This document shows, piece after piece, positions 1 to 7,539 of a stretch of 38,588 nucleotides of DNA; the first letter of the stretch is position 1; each line of letters begins with the position of its first letter. A program made the position numbers and the translations under genes. This stretch comes from Clostridia bacterium. Its GTDB lineage: Bacteria > Bacillota > Clostridia > Christensenellales > CAG-138. The stretch lies in the NCBI GenBank assembly GCA_017554455.1, contig JAFZIH010000009.1:1-38588 (forward strand), given 5' to 3'. The notes under the pieces were generated by a model, which searched no databases, was not told the origin of the DNA, and worked only from the letters and a program-made list of their open reading frames with translations.

Positions 1-163
1 CGACCGGCAGGTTTCCTGGCTCGCGGTAAAAAACGCCGTCGCCTTCCCGCTTTCGCAGTGGCTGCATTTGCATGACGGTTTCAACCCGCTTACAGTGACG
101 AGATCGCACAGGTCTTTCACCTGTTTCCCTTTTACCCGCTGTCATAGACAGCGGCACCGATCG
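1..163 (-). promoter_or_regulatory. Cobalamin (adenosylcobalamin-type) riboswitch aptamer
   Basis: On the minus strand the classical B12-aptamer landmarks occur in order: GGGAAACAGGTGAAAGACC near 131-112, CACTGTAAGCGGG near 97-85, GCCACTG followed by GGGAAGGC near 63-40, and the B12 box GCCAGGAAACCTGCC near 20-5. A terminal P1 helix closes with CGATCGG (163-157) pairing with CCGGTCG (7-1), so the aptamer appears complete and ends exactly at the window edge. Riboswitches of this class repress genes for B12 synthesis or uptake, or B12-independent enzymes, when cobalamin is bound. The regulated gene lies beyond position 1 and cannot be identified here. Confidence 0.95.
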
Positions 164-183
164 CTTATTCAATTTTCCTATGT

Positions 184-213
184 ATTATAGTACTGTCCCC
201 TGCGCTCTGTCAA
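184..213 (-). promoter_or_regulatory. Promoter driving the cobalamin riboswitch transcript
   Basis: A consensus sigma-70/sigma-A promoter reads leftward: TTGACA at 213-208, an 18-base spacer and TATAAT at 189-184. Transcription should start near 177, about 14 bases upstream of the aptamer P1 helix. Confidence 0.85.
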
Positions 214-333
214 TCGCCGCGCGAAATATAATGTATTTATGCGGTAAATGCGCGTGTCCATCTACGGCTCCGCCGCCGTGTTTCTGTTCTATGAAAATCA
301 CATATACGATCGCAGTTCTTGGCCCGGCAAAAA

Positions 334-372
334 CGGGAGGTTTTCATCTGTGTACTTCATAAAAATCTCCCG
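334..372. repeat. Inverted repeat in the spacer between riboswitch promoter and ptsI terminator
   Basis: Two 11-base arms (334-344 and 362-372) are complementary with one G-U pair if read on the plus strand, around a 17-base loop. No T-run follows on either strand, so it is not a convincing terminator. The rest of the 214-383 stretch shows no gene. Confidence 0.4.
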
Positions 373-377
373 GCAAC

Positions 378-412
378 CGGAAAACAAAGACCACCGAAAC
401 GGCGGTCTTTGT
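378..412 (-). terminator. Rho-independent terminator of the pts operon
   Basis: A 13-base stem (384-396 with 400-412) and a 3-base loop form on the minus strand with one G-U pair. The same arms have an A-C mismatch on the plus strand, so it is directional. A run of T residues (TTTGTTTT) follows on the minus strand, 55 bases after the ptsI stop codon. Confidence 0.85.
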
Positions 413-466
413 TATCTTCTCGCAGATTATGATCGTTATAAGGTCGGGAGATCGGCGACGACGTTC

Positions 467-2149
467 TCAGATCTCGTTGTTGGCGTCGCCCATGAGATCC
501 GCGAGCACCTTTTCACGCACGACGCGCACGTCGGTCTCGCGCACCTTCTGACGGAGCGGCAGGACCGAACGCGGCGAAACGGACAGCTCGTCGATACCGA
601 TGGACAGGAACGTTTCCGTGAGCGCAAGATCCGCGCCGAGCTCGCCGCAGATGCCGACCCAGATGCCGTTCTTGTGCGCGTTGTCGCAGACCATCTTGAG
701 AAGACGGAGCACCGCGGGATGATGCGGGTTGAAGAAGCGTCCGAGGTCGTTGTTCTGCCGGTCGCACGCCAGCGTGTACTGCGTCAGGTCATTCGTGCCG
801 CAGGAGAAGAAGTCGACTTCCTTTGCGAGCCGGTCGGAGATGACCGCGGCCGCGGGCGTCTCGATCATGATGCCGACCTCGACGTCGTTGTCGAACGGAA
901 TACCTTCGGCAGTGAGTTCCTTCTTGACGCGCTCGCACATCTTCTTTGCCTCACGCACTTCCCAGACAGACGTGACCATCGGGAACATGATCGAAAGTTT
1001 TCCGAACGCGGATGCGCGATACAGTGCGCGGATCTGCGTATGGAAGATTTCCGGACGGTTCAGGCAGATGCGCAGCGCGCGGTTGCCGAGCGCCGGGTTC
1101 TCCTCGTTCGGAAGGTTGAAGTAGCCGATCTGCTTGTCCGCGCCGATGTCCAGCGTGCGGATGACGACTTCCCTGCCGCCCATGTCGGAGAGTGCCTTTT
1201 TGTATGCCTCGAACTGATAGTCCTCGTCCGGATAATCGTCGCAGTTCAGATACAGGAACTCGCTGCGGAACAGACCGACGCCGCCCGCGTCGTTCTTCAA
1301 AACCGCGGCAACGTCGTCCGGGCTGCCAATGTTGCAGTAGATGCGCACGCTCTGTCCGTCCTTCGTGACGTTCGGCTTGCCCTTGAGCTCGTCGAGGAGC
1401 GCCTGCATCTTTTTCTGCTCTTCCATCTTCTTGAGCATCTTCACCCGCGACGCTTCATCCGCGTCGACGAGGATGTTGCCGTTGCTGCCGTCGATGATGA
1501 CCTCATGCCCCGCCATGTCGGGCGTCATTGCCTTTCCGACGCCGATGATCGCGGGAATGCCCATCGTGCGGGCAAGGATCGCCGTGTGGCTCGATCCGCT
1601 GCCGCCCTCGGTGATGAAGCCCAGAATCTTGCTCTTATCAAGCTGTACGGTCTCGCTCGGCGCGAGATCGTCCGCCGCGAGGATCACCGGGACCGGCGAA
1701 TCCACGCCGCCCGCGACCGCGCCGGTCAGGATGCCGAGGATGCGGCCCGCGACGTCCTTGACGTCCGCTGCGCGCGCCTGGAAATATGCGTCGTCCATCG
1801 CGGCGAACATCTCTGCAAACTGCGCCGCCGTATCGGAAACCGCCGCTTCCGCGTTCAGCTTGTTCTCATTGATCGCGTTCTGGATGCTCTCCTCGAAATC
1901 GAGGTCCTCCGCCATCATCTGGTGCGTCTCAAACAGCATCGCCGCTTCGTCGCCCGCCTCGGCTCTTGCCTTTTCCGCAAGCTCTCCGAGCTGCTCAACT
2001 GCCTTCTCCTGCGCCGCCTTAAACCGCGCCCATTCGGCGTCTGTATCCGCCACCTCATACCGGGTCACGGTGCTCTTTGCGCGCTGATAGAAGTACAGCG
2101 GGCCGAGCGCAACGCCGGTAGAAACGCCCTTACCTTGAATTGTAATCAT
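467..2149 (-). CDS. ptsI: Phosphoenolpyruvate-protein phosphotransferase (PTS Enzyme I)
   Basis: Enzyme I is the cytoplasmic first step of the PTS: it autophosphorylates from phosphoenolpyruvate and passes the phosphate to HPr. The 560-residue protein has the family's normal length and layout. An N-terminal HPr-binding/phosphohistidine region carries the active-site motif GSGSSHTAI with His188, and a C-terminal PEP-binding barrel includes SIMFPMV, EVGIMIETP, FSCGTNDLTQY and the CGELGAD cysteine motif near the C terminus. GGAGG lies 7 bases before ATG 2149. It is the last gene of a minus-strand operon after the sucrose-type EIIBCA and HPr, with a terminator just downstream. A hairpin sits between ptsH and ptsI and may lower ptsI expression relative to ptsH. 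General PTS proteins next to a sugar permease are common, but this may be the only EI of the cell. That cannot be judged from the window. Confidence 0.97.
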   Translation of the reverse strand: MITIQGKGVSTGVALGPLYFYQRAKSTVTRYEVADTDAEWARFKAAQEKAVEQLGELAEKARAEAGDEAAMLFETHQMMAEDLDFEESIQNAINENKLNAEAAVSDTAAQFAEMFAAMDDAYFQARAADVKDVAGRILGILTGAVAGGVDSPVPVILAADDLAPSETVQLDKSKILGFITEGGSGSSHTAILARTMGIPAIIGVGKAMTPDMAGHEVIIDGSNGNILVDADEASRVKMLKKMEEQKKMQALLDELKGKPNVTKDGQSVRIYCNIGSPDDVAAVLKNDAGGVGLFRSEFLYLNCDDYPDEDYQFEAYKKALSDMGGREVVIRTLDIGADKQIGYFNLPNEENPALGNRALRICLNRPEIFHTQIRALYRASAFGKLSIMFPMVTSVWEVREAKKMCERVKKELTAEGIPFDNDVEVGIMIETPAAAVISDRLAKEVDFFSCGTNDLTQYTLACDRQNNDLGRFFNPHHPAVLRLLKMVCDNAHKNGIWVGICGELGADLALTETFLSIGIDELSVSPRSVLPLRQKVRETDVRVVREKVLADLMGDANNEI

Positions 2150-2178
2150 ACAAAAACCTCCGCATTATGAATATGGAC

Positions 2179-2208
2179 AAAGACGGCTGTCAAACGGCAG
2201 CCGTCTTT
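2179..2208 (-). promoter_or_regulatory. Hairpin between ptsH and ptsI (partial terminator or processing site)
   Basis: A perfect 11-base stem (2179-2189 with 2198-2208) lies between the HPr stop and the Enzyme I start. On the transcribed minus strand only a short T-run (TTTGT) follows, so it would be a leaky terminator or mRNA-stabilising stem. The better T-run (TTTTTG) is on the plus strand, where no gene ends. It would fit the usual excess of HPr over EI. Confidence 0.55.
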
Positions 2209-2217
2209 TTGTGTTGC

Positions 2218-2475
2218 TCAGAGATTCGCCTTGAAGAACGCTTCGATCTCAGCCGCGGCGGTCTCTTCATCCGCGCCGTCGACGTCGATACGGATCGTAT
2301 CGCCCTGCTTGATGCCCATGCCCATCAGCGCCATCAGCTTCAGCGCGTTGACGGACTTTTCGCCCTTGTTGACGGTGACGGTCGAAGCATACTTCTTGAT
2401 CTCCTTGACAAGGACGCCCGCGGGACGCGCATGGATGCCGACCGGATCGGTGATGGTGTACTCAAACGACTTCAT
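2218..2475 (-). CDS. ptsH: HPr phosphocarrier protein lacking the regulatory Ser46
   Basis: HPr relays phosphate from Enzyme I to the sugar-specific EIIA domain. The 85-residue protein has the catalytic His15 in GIHARPAG with Arg17. In Bacillota HPr, Ser46 is the target of HPr kinase/phosphorylase and the link to CcpA catabolite repression. Aligning VNALKLMALMGMGIKQG with the B. subtilis segment VNLKSIMGVMSLGIAKG places Lys46 at that position. The protein should therefore carry PTS phosphate but not signal through Ser46. It is not Crh, which keeps Ser46 and loses His15. A GGAGGA site precedes ATG 2475, and the gene follows EIIBCA by 27 bases in the same operon. Confidence 0.95.
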   Translation of the reverse strand: MKSFEYTITDPVGIHARPAGVLVKEIKKYASTVTVNKGEKSVNALKLMALMGMGIKQGDTIRIDVDGADEETAAAEIEAFFKANL

Positions 2476-2502
2476 AGTATTGTCCTCCTAATTGATTACT
2501 GT

Positions 2503-4341
2503 TTATTTCGCACCGCATTCGACGCCTTCGAGGTCGTCGGAATTGGTCAAAAGTACCGCAACGGTGTCGCTGTAGCCCGCCGCCTTGATCTTCTCGCGGC
2601 TGAAGCGGATCAACGGCTGACCGAGCTTGACCGCGTCGCCTTCATTGACGAGGCATTCGAAGCCGTCGCCTTGCATGTTGACGGTGTCGACGCCGACGTG
2701 GATCAGCATTTCCATACCATTCGCTTCGATGCCGATCGCGTGCTTGCTTTCGGCGACCGAGCTGATCGTGCCGTCAAACGGCGCGACGACCAGTTCGTCC
2801 TCCGGCTCGATGCCGACGCCGTCGCCGAGCACGCCGGAAGCAAAGGTGTCGTCCGGGATCGCTTCGCGCGCGATGACGTTGCCCTTGACCGGCTGCATGA
2901 CGTTGCCCGCCGCGCAGCGGATGACGGAGACCGTCGGAAGCTCAAGCGGCTTTTCGGGTTCGGGTTCCGCCGCTTTCTCTTCCGGCTTTTCTTCCTTCCA
3001 GATGAAGATGGTCAGCAAGAACGCAACACCCGCGGAGATGAGCAGCTCAACGAGATACAGCGGGATGTTGTTGACCGCCGGGATCGCCGGGATACCGGTA
3101 ACACCGTAAACCGGTGCGCCGAGCTTAAACAGCGCGCCGAACAGAGCGCCGACCGCACCGCCCGCCATTCCGCAGAGGAACGGCTTCATGAAGCGATAGT
3201 TGATACCGAAGATCGCGGGCTCCGTGATGCCCAGGGATGCGGACAGGGACGCCGGAAGCGCAACTGCCTTGGTCTTTGCGTTCTTGACTTTGACTGCGAC
3301 CGCAAGGCAGGCGCCGAACTGTGCGAAGTTCGCGGCCGATGCGATCGGCATCCACGTATTGAGACCCGTCTGCGAGATCATGCCGGCCTCAATGACGTTG
3401 TACATATGGTGGAGTCCCAGGAAGACGGTCCACGGGTAAATCGCGCCCATGACGGCGGCGCCCCACGTGGTTCCCGCCAACCACTCCGCGCCTTTCAGCA
3501 CGTAGTTCTCAAGGATGGAGAAGACCGGTCCGATGATCGTGAAGGTCGCAAACGCAGTGACCAGAACTGTCACGAGCGGCGTGACGAAGAGGTCGATCAT
3601 TTCCGGCACGATCTTATGCAGCAGCTTCTCGAGCTTTGACATGAGTAAGACGGCCAATATGACCGGGATGACGTGTCCCTGATAGCCGACCTGATTGATC
3701 GGATAGAAGAAGATATGCCATTGCGGTATCACTTCCGCACTGCCGACTGTCCACGCGTTGATCAGCGCGGGATGGACCATCATCAGACCGATGACTGCGC
3801 CGAGGAAGATATTGCCGCCGAACACGCGGGCCGCGGAGATCGCGACGAGCACGGGCAGCAGCGCAAACGCGGTGTTTGCGACGAGGTCGAGGAAGGAATA
3901 CCAGTCAGAGTTGCCGAACGCCGGCCAGAACTTCGGGATCGCTTCGACGATACCCATCATCAGGCCCGACGCGACGATCGCCGGAAGGATCGGAACGAAG
4001 ATATCGCCCGGGGTCTTTAGGATCTTCTTCCACCACGGCATCTTCGACGCTGCGGCAGCTTTGACGTCCGCCTTCGTTGCGGCGGAAACGCCGGTGACGG
4101 CGAGGAATTCGTCGTACACCTTGTTGACGGTGCCCGTGCCGATGATCAGCTGCAGCTGACCGTTCGATTCGAACATGCCCTTGACGCCTTCGACGTCTTC
4201 GAGCGCTTTCTTGTCGAGCTTGCTGTTGTCCGCGATGACCAGACGAAGCCGGGTCGCGCAGTGGGCCGCGCTGATGACATTCGAGCCGCCGCCGATGTAT
4301 TTGGCGATCTCTTCAGCGCACTTGCGATAATCCAGTGCCAT
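2503..4341 (-). CDS. PTS sucrose-type EIIBCA permease
   Basis: This membrane transporter takes up a disaccharide and phosphorylates it during transport. The order of domains in the 612 residues is EIIB (about 1-90), EIIC (about 105-450, multiple membrane helices, GITEP motif) and EIIA (about 475-612). The EIIB phosphocysteine is Cys28 in SAAHCATRLRL, and GTGTVNKVYD is typical of the sucrose/trehalose subgroup. The EIIA histidines are His534 (SKHAIGIE) and the phosphorylated His548 (LIHVGVDTV). Sucrose specificity is inferred from the SacP/ScrA-like EIIB and from the nearby fructokinase and GH32 hydrolase. Trehalose or another glucoside cannot be excluded. AAGGGGG lies about 8 bases before ATG 4341. 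It is first in the operon with ptsH and ptsI. Confidence 0.93.
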   Translation of the reverse strand: MALDYRKCAEEIAKYIGGGSNVISAAHCATRLRLVIADNSKLDKKALEDVEGVKGMFESNGQLQLIIGTGTVNKVYDEFLAVTGVSAATKADVKAAAASKMPWWKKILKTPGDIFVPILPAIVASGLMMGIVEAIPKFWPAFGNSDWYSFLDLVANTAFALLPVLVAISAARVFGGNIFLGAVIGLMMVHPALINAWTVGSAEVIPQWHIFFYPINQVGYQGHVIPVILAVLLMSKLEKLLHKIVPEMIDLFVTPLVTVLVTAFATFTIIGPVFSILENYVLKGAEWLAGTTWGAAVMGAIYPWTVFLGLHHMYNVIEAGMISQTGLNTWMPIASAANFAQFGACLAVAVKVKNAKTKAVALPASLSASLGITEPAIFGINYRFMKPFLCGMAGGAVGALFGALFKLGAPVYGVTGIPAIPAVNNIPLYLVELLISAGVAFLLTIFIWKEEKPEEKAAEPEPEKPLELPTVSVIRCAAGNVMQPVKGNVIAREAIPDDTFASGVLGDGVGIEPEDELVVAPFDGTISSVAESKHAIGIEANGMEMLIHVGVDTVNMQGDGFECLVNEGDAVKLGQPLIRFSREKIKAAGYSDTVAVLLTNSDDLEGVECGAK

Positions 4342-4395
4342 TGATTTACCCCCTTTGTATTCAGACCTCTTTTGAAAGGTTCTGTATTCTTATTC

Positions 4396-4424
4396 AGTAT
4401 ATCGTATATTTTCTAAAAACGCAA
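4396..4424 (-). promoter_or_regulatory. Candidate promoter of the EIIBCA-ptsH-ptsI operon
   Basis: TATACT (4401-4396) lies 17 bases downstream of a weak -35, TTGCGT (4424-4419). The predicted leader is about 50 bases and contains an imperfect dyad (AGACCT...AGGT around 4365-4383) that could be an operator or a short hairpin. Confidence 0.6.
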
Positions 4425-4496
4425 ATACTATTTCTGTTTTTCCGAAAAATAATTCTGTTCCCCGTGTTTTCGCTTTTCTTTTGCGCGTCCGCGTGC

Positions 4497-4502
4497 TATA
4501 CT
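4497..4502 (+). promoter_or_regulatory. Candidate -10 element for the acylphosphatase gene
   Basis: TATACT lies 21 bases before the ATG at 4524. No good -35 is visible at the right distance (TTTTCT only), so this is a weak call. Confidence 0.4.
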
Positions 4503-4523
4503 GACGATTGAAAGGAGCGGCGG

Positions 4524-4817
4524 ATGGACAGTCAAGCGAATGTCAGATGGCATATCCTGTTTGAAGGCGACGTACAGTTCGTCGGCTTTCGCTATACCGC
4601 GCGCCTGCTCGCCCGAAAACTGGATCTCTCCGGCTGGGTCCGAAATCTCCCGGACGGGCGCGTCGAGGTCGAAGCGCAGGGCCCCGTCACCGATCTCAGA
4701 CGATTTCTCCTGCAAATCAAAAGCCAGCCGCACATCCACGTCGCGCGCTACACGATCACGGTGATCGAACCCGATCCGACCGAACGGCGTTTCTCGGTTC
4801 TCGATACCTTAGAATAA
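4524..4817 (+). CDS. Acylphosphatase
   Basis: This small cytoplasmic enzyme hydrolyses acyl phosphates such as acetyl phosphate or 1,3-bisphosphoglycerate. At 97 residues it is the normal family length. The phosphate-binding loop GDVQFVGFRY ends in the catalytic Arg23, and the catalytic Asn41 is in VRNLPDGRVEVEAQG; both sit at the canonical family numbering. One loop residue differs from the usual GxVQGVGFR: Phe replaces the first Gly of GVG. AAAGGAG precedes ATG 4524. It is a monocistronic plus-strand gene between two minus-strand operons, ending in a bidirectional terminator. Confidence 0.95.
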   Translation: MDSQANVRWHILFEGDVQFVGFRYTARLLARKLDLSGWVRNLPDGRVEVEAQGPVTDLRRFLLQIKSQPHIHVARYTITVIEPDPTERRFSVLDTLE

Positions 4818-4818
4818 C

Positions 4819-4844
4819 AAAAGGACTGCGGATGCAGTCCTTTT
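4819..4844. terminator. Bidirectional terminator between acylphosphatase and the HAD phosphatase
   Basis: An 11-base perfect stem (4819-4829 with 4834-4844) and a GGAT loop are followed by T residues on the plus strand. On the minus strand the other arm ends in TTTTGTT. It serves both converging genes. Confidence 0.88.
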
Positions 4845-4847
4845 TGT

Positions 4848-5672
4848 TTATATCAATTCCAGTTGTTCAAACGCAATCGCAAGCCCGTCCGCGTCGACCG
4901 CGGGGCAGACGATATCACTCAGTTCCTTCAGCTTCGGGCTGCCGTTGTCCATGCAGACCGAGGTCCCGACCGTTTCGATCATTTCGAGGTCGTTCATGCT
5001 GTCGCCGAAGCCGATCGTGTCATCGATCGCGATCCCGTAGTGTTCCGCCACGATCCGCACGCCCTTGCCCTTGTCGAAGCTGCGATTGATGAGCTCACCG
5101 TTCAGGCAATGATGCGCCGCTACGTCCTGCACGACGAATTTATAATCCCGTTCAAGCGCGTCCCTTGCCGGTACGAGCTGACTTGCTTCCGTGCACATAA
5201 ACACGATCTTATAGACCGGTCTGCCGTCGTATTCACGCATCGGCAGGATGTTGAGTTCCTCCGCAAGCGCTTTGCGCCAGCGCACGAGCTCGCTGTTGCC
5301 TTCCCCCGCGCTTGCGAGGAAGTCGCCGAGGTCCTCGTCGCCCCAGGTCGCGTCCTTCGCTTCGATCGTGCGGAAAACGCCGTTTTCTTTGAGAAGCTTC
5401 AGACCCGTTTCCAATTGTTCCTGCGGCATCGGGCAGTCGAACAGCACCTCGTCCCCCGCGAACACGTATCCGCCCGCTGCGGCGACCGCGCCTTCGAACC
5501 CAAGCGCCAGCACAGGCGCAAGCATGGCGGGATTGCGTCCCGTGCAGAGAAACACCAGATGCCCGTTCTTCTGCGCCGCTTTGATCGCTTTCATCGCGCT
5601 TTCGGGGGGCGTATTGCTGCCCGCGGGCGTCAGCGTGCCGTCGATGTCCAGAAAGATCAGTTTCCGATTCAT
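4848..5672 (-). CDS. Cof-type HAD-IIB sugar phosphatase
   Basis: This is a cytoplasmic haloacid-dehalogenase superfamily phosphatase of the Cof/YidA group, which dephosphorylates small phosphorylated metabolites, often sugar phosphates. The 274-residue protein has motif I LDIDGT (nucleophile Asp9, acid/base Asp11), motif II SerThr-type FLCTG near residue 41-45, and motif IV GFGDSMNDLE with Asp224 and Asp228. The cap domain lies between motifs II and III. GGAGG precedes ATG 5672 and overlaps the end of the GH13 gene, so the two are co-transcribed. Context suggests it acts on sugar phosphates from sucrose metabolism, but the substrate cannot be read from the sequence. Confidence 0.92.
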   Translation of the reverse strand: MNRKLIFLDIDGTLTPAGSNTPPESAMKAIKAAQKNGHLVFLCTGRNPAMLAPVLALGFEGAVAAAGGYVFAGDEVLFDCPMPQEQLETGLKLLKENGVFRTIEAKDATWGDEDLGDFLASAGEGNSELVRWRKALAEELNILPMREYDGRPVYKIVFMCTEASQLVPARDALERDYKFVVQDVAAHHCLNGELINRSFDKGKGVRIVAEHYGIAIDDTIGFGDSMNDLEMIETVGTSVCMDNGSPKLKELSDIVCPAVDADGLAIAFEQLELI

Positions 5673-5684
5673 AATACCCTCCGT

Positions 5685-7535
5685 TCAAAGTGTCTGAAAA
5701 AGCCAGATATATCCGCCCGCCGGAAGCTCGACCGCGCCCGCGTCGCGCCGTTCGCCGGTGACGAGATCGGTAAACAGGGACAGATCCTGCACCCACGCGA
5801 TCTGCGTCTCGTCGGAAAAATTGAACAGCGCAAGCAGTTTCTCATGCTGATAATAGCGTCCGATGCCGAGGACGTGGTCGTTGTGCGTTTCGAGCACCCA
5901 TGTATCCGCCTCATCGTCAAACACCCTATATTGCGCGCGCAGTTCCTCCTGACGCTTGATTGCGCGGAAGACCTTGCCCTCGGTCGAGGTCCTTTCGTTT
6001 CGGTGCGCCGCTTTTTCCCAGTTCAGGTTTCCGCGGTGCAGATACCGGCTGTCCTCGCATTTCAGCGGATCGTCGTGGTAGGCGTAGTCGTTCTCGGTCG
6101 CGATCTCATCGCCGCTGTACAACACCGGAACGCCGCTCATCGTGAACATCAGCGCGTGCAGCATGGCGTCGCGCCGGATCGCATCGGAAAGCGCCGCCTT
6201 GTCACCGCTTTGTTCCGCCGCCTCGATGCCGCAGAGCGACGCCGTCGTGCCGCAAAGCCGCGCGTCGCCGAGCCGCGGGTCGTCGTTGTATAATTCGCCG
6301 CGGGAGAAGCTCCCGTTCCATTTTCCGGTCAGATAGTCGTTCAGGAATTTCTTGTGCGGGACTTCCTCCTGCCCGAACCACCGCAAAAAGCCGTAATCCA
6401 GTCCCCAGCCGATGTCGTCGTGGCAGCGGAGATAGTTCAAGAACGTGTACTGTTTCGGAAGCGCGAAGACCTGCTCCATCTGATGCCGCAAAAGCCGCAC
6501 GTCCTTCGTCGCCACCGTGTGCCAGATCGACGCCATCGTCGTGACGTTGTAGAGAAGATGGCACTCCGGCTTTTCGACCGTGCCGAAGTACGGAACGACC
6601 TTACTGGGCTCCATCACGACCTCGCCCAAAAGCAGCGTGCCCGGGCAGACGATCTCGCAGACGATGCGCATCATGCGCACGAGCGTATGGACCTCCTTGA
6701 GGTTGCGGCATTGCGTGCCGAGCGCTTTCCAGATATACGGGACCGCGTCGAGGCGGATGATGTCCACGCCGTGGTTGCAAAGGTAAAGCATGTTGTCCGT
6801 CATATCGTTGAACACGACGGGATTTGCGTAGTTGAGGTCCCACTGATAGGGATAGAACGTCGTCATGACGACCTTCTGCGCTTCCTCGCACCATGTGAAG
6901 TTGCCCGGCGCGGTCGTCGGGAACACCTGCGGAACGGTCTGCTCGTAGGCGTTCGGGATCTCCCAGCTGTCGTAGAAGAAATACCGGTTCTGGTATTCCC
7001 TCTCCCCCCCGCGCGCGCGCTTTGCCCATTCGTGATCCTCGCTCGTGTGGTTCATGACGAAATCGAGGCAGACGGCGATGCCGCGCTCATGGCACGCTTC
7101 GGACAGTGCAAAAAGATCGTCCATCGTGCCGAGCTCGGGCTGCACCTTGCGAAAATCGCTGACCGCGTAGCCGCCGTCGCTGCGGCCTTTCGGACTTTCG
7201 AGAAGCGGCATCAGGTGCAGATAGTTCACGCCGCAGTCGGTGATGTAGTCGATCTTGTCCTTCACGCCCTTCAGCGTACCCGCGAAAGCGTTGACGTACA
7301 TCAGCATGCCGACGAGGTCGTGACCGCGGTACCAGTCGGGATACTCCTCCCGCGCGCGGTCCATGTTTTTCAGGGATTCGGGACGCGCCTCATACGCGCG
7401 GTACAGCATATCGACAAAGTACCGATACGCCTGCATGTCGTTGTGATACAGCTCGCAGTAGAGCCATTTCAGCTCGTCCTCGCGGAGGACATACCTTCTT
7501 GTAAACTCCTGTGTCCAATGCTCGCGTTCCATCAT
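5685..7535 (-). CDS. Amylosucrase-like GH13 enzyme (amylosucrase or sucrose hydrolase)
   Basis: The 616-residue protein aligns along its length with Neisseria amylosucrase (GH13 subfamily 4). Shared blocks include AREEYPDW, YLHLMPL, GRSDGGYAVS, MNHTSEDHEW, YPYQWDLNY, CHDDIGW and EDSRYLHRG. The catalytic residues are nucleophile Asp263 (IIRLDAV), acid/base Glu305 (LLLGE) and Asp373 (CHDD). The Asp of GRSDGG and the Arg of EDSRY, which form the glucosyl-pocket salt bridge, are also present. No signal peptide is visible, so it is intracellular. It should cleave unphosphorylated sucrose, releasing fructose for the kinase encoded just upstream, and either build alpha-glucan or hydrolyse. Whether it is a polymerase or a hydrolase is not decidable here. 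Its GGAGGA site overlaps the end of the fructokinase gene. Confidence 0.9.
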   Translation of the reverse strand: MMEREHWTQEFTRRYVLREDELKWLYCELYHNDMQAYRYFVDMLYRAYEARPESLKNMDRAREEYPDWYRGHDLVGMLMYVNAFAGTLKGVKDKIDYITDCGVNYLHLMPLLESPKGRSDGGYAVSDFRKVQPELGTMDDLFALSEACHERGIAVCLDFVMNHTSEDHEWAKRARGGEREYQNRYFFYDSWEIPNAYEQTVPQVFPTTAPGNFTWCEEAQKVVMTTFYPYQWDLNYANPVVFNDMTDNMLYLCNHGVDIIRLDAVPYIWKALGTQCRNLKEVHTLVRMMRIVCEIVCPGTLLLGEVVMEPSKVVPYFGTVEKPECHLLYNVTTMASIWHTVATKDVRLLRHQMEQVFALPKQYTFLNYLRCHDDIGWGLDYGFLRWFGQEEVPHKKFLNDYLTGKWNGSFSRGELYNDDPRLGDARLCGTTASLCGIEAAEQSGDKAALSDAIRRDAMLHALMFTMSGVPVLYSGDEIATENDYAYHDDPLKCEDSRYLHRGNLNWEKAAHRNERTSTEGKVFRAIKRQEELRAQYRVFDDEADTWVLETHNDHVLGIGRYYQHEKLLALFNFSDETQIAWVQDLSLFTDLVTGERRDAGAVELPAGGYIWLFQTL

Positions 7536-7539
7536 CGTC

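Noticed and set aside
248..2170. A 640-codon open frame on the plus strand opposite ptsI
   Set aside because: It is antisense to a clear Enzyme I gene, has no ribosome site, and its Arg/Asp/Val-rich composition is the usual product of reading GC-rich coding DNA backwards.
2218..2475. Calling the HPr-like protein Crh
   Set aside because: Crh keeps Ser46 and loses His15; this protein shows the opposite.
2167..3639. A 490-codon plus-strand frame opposite the HPr and EIIBCA genes
   Set aside because: Same antisense artefact; no family resemblance and no start signal.
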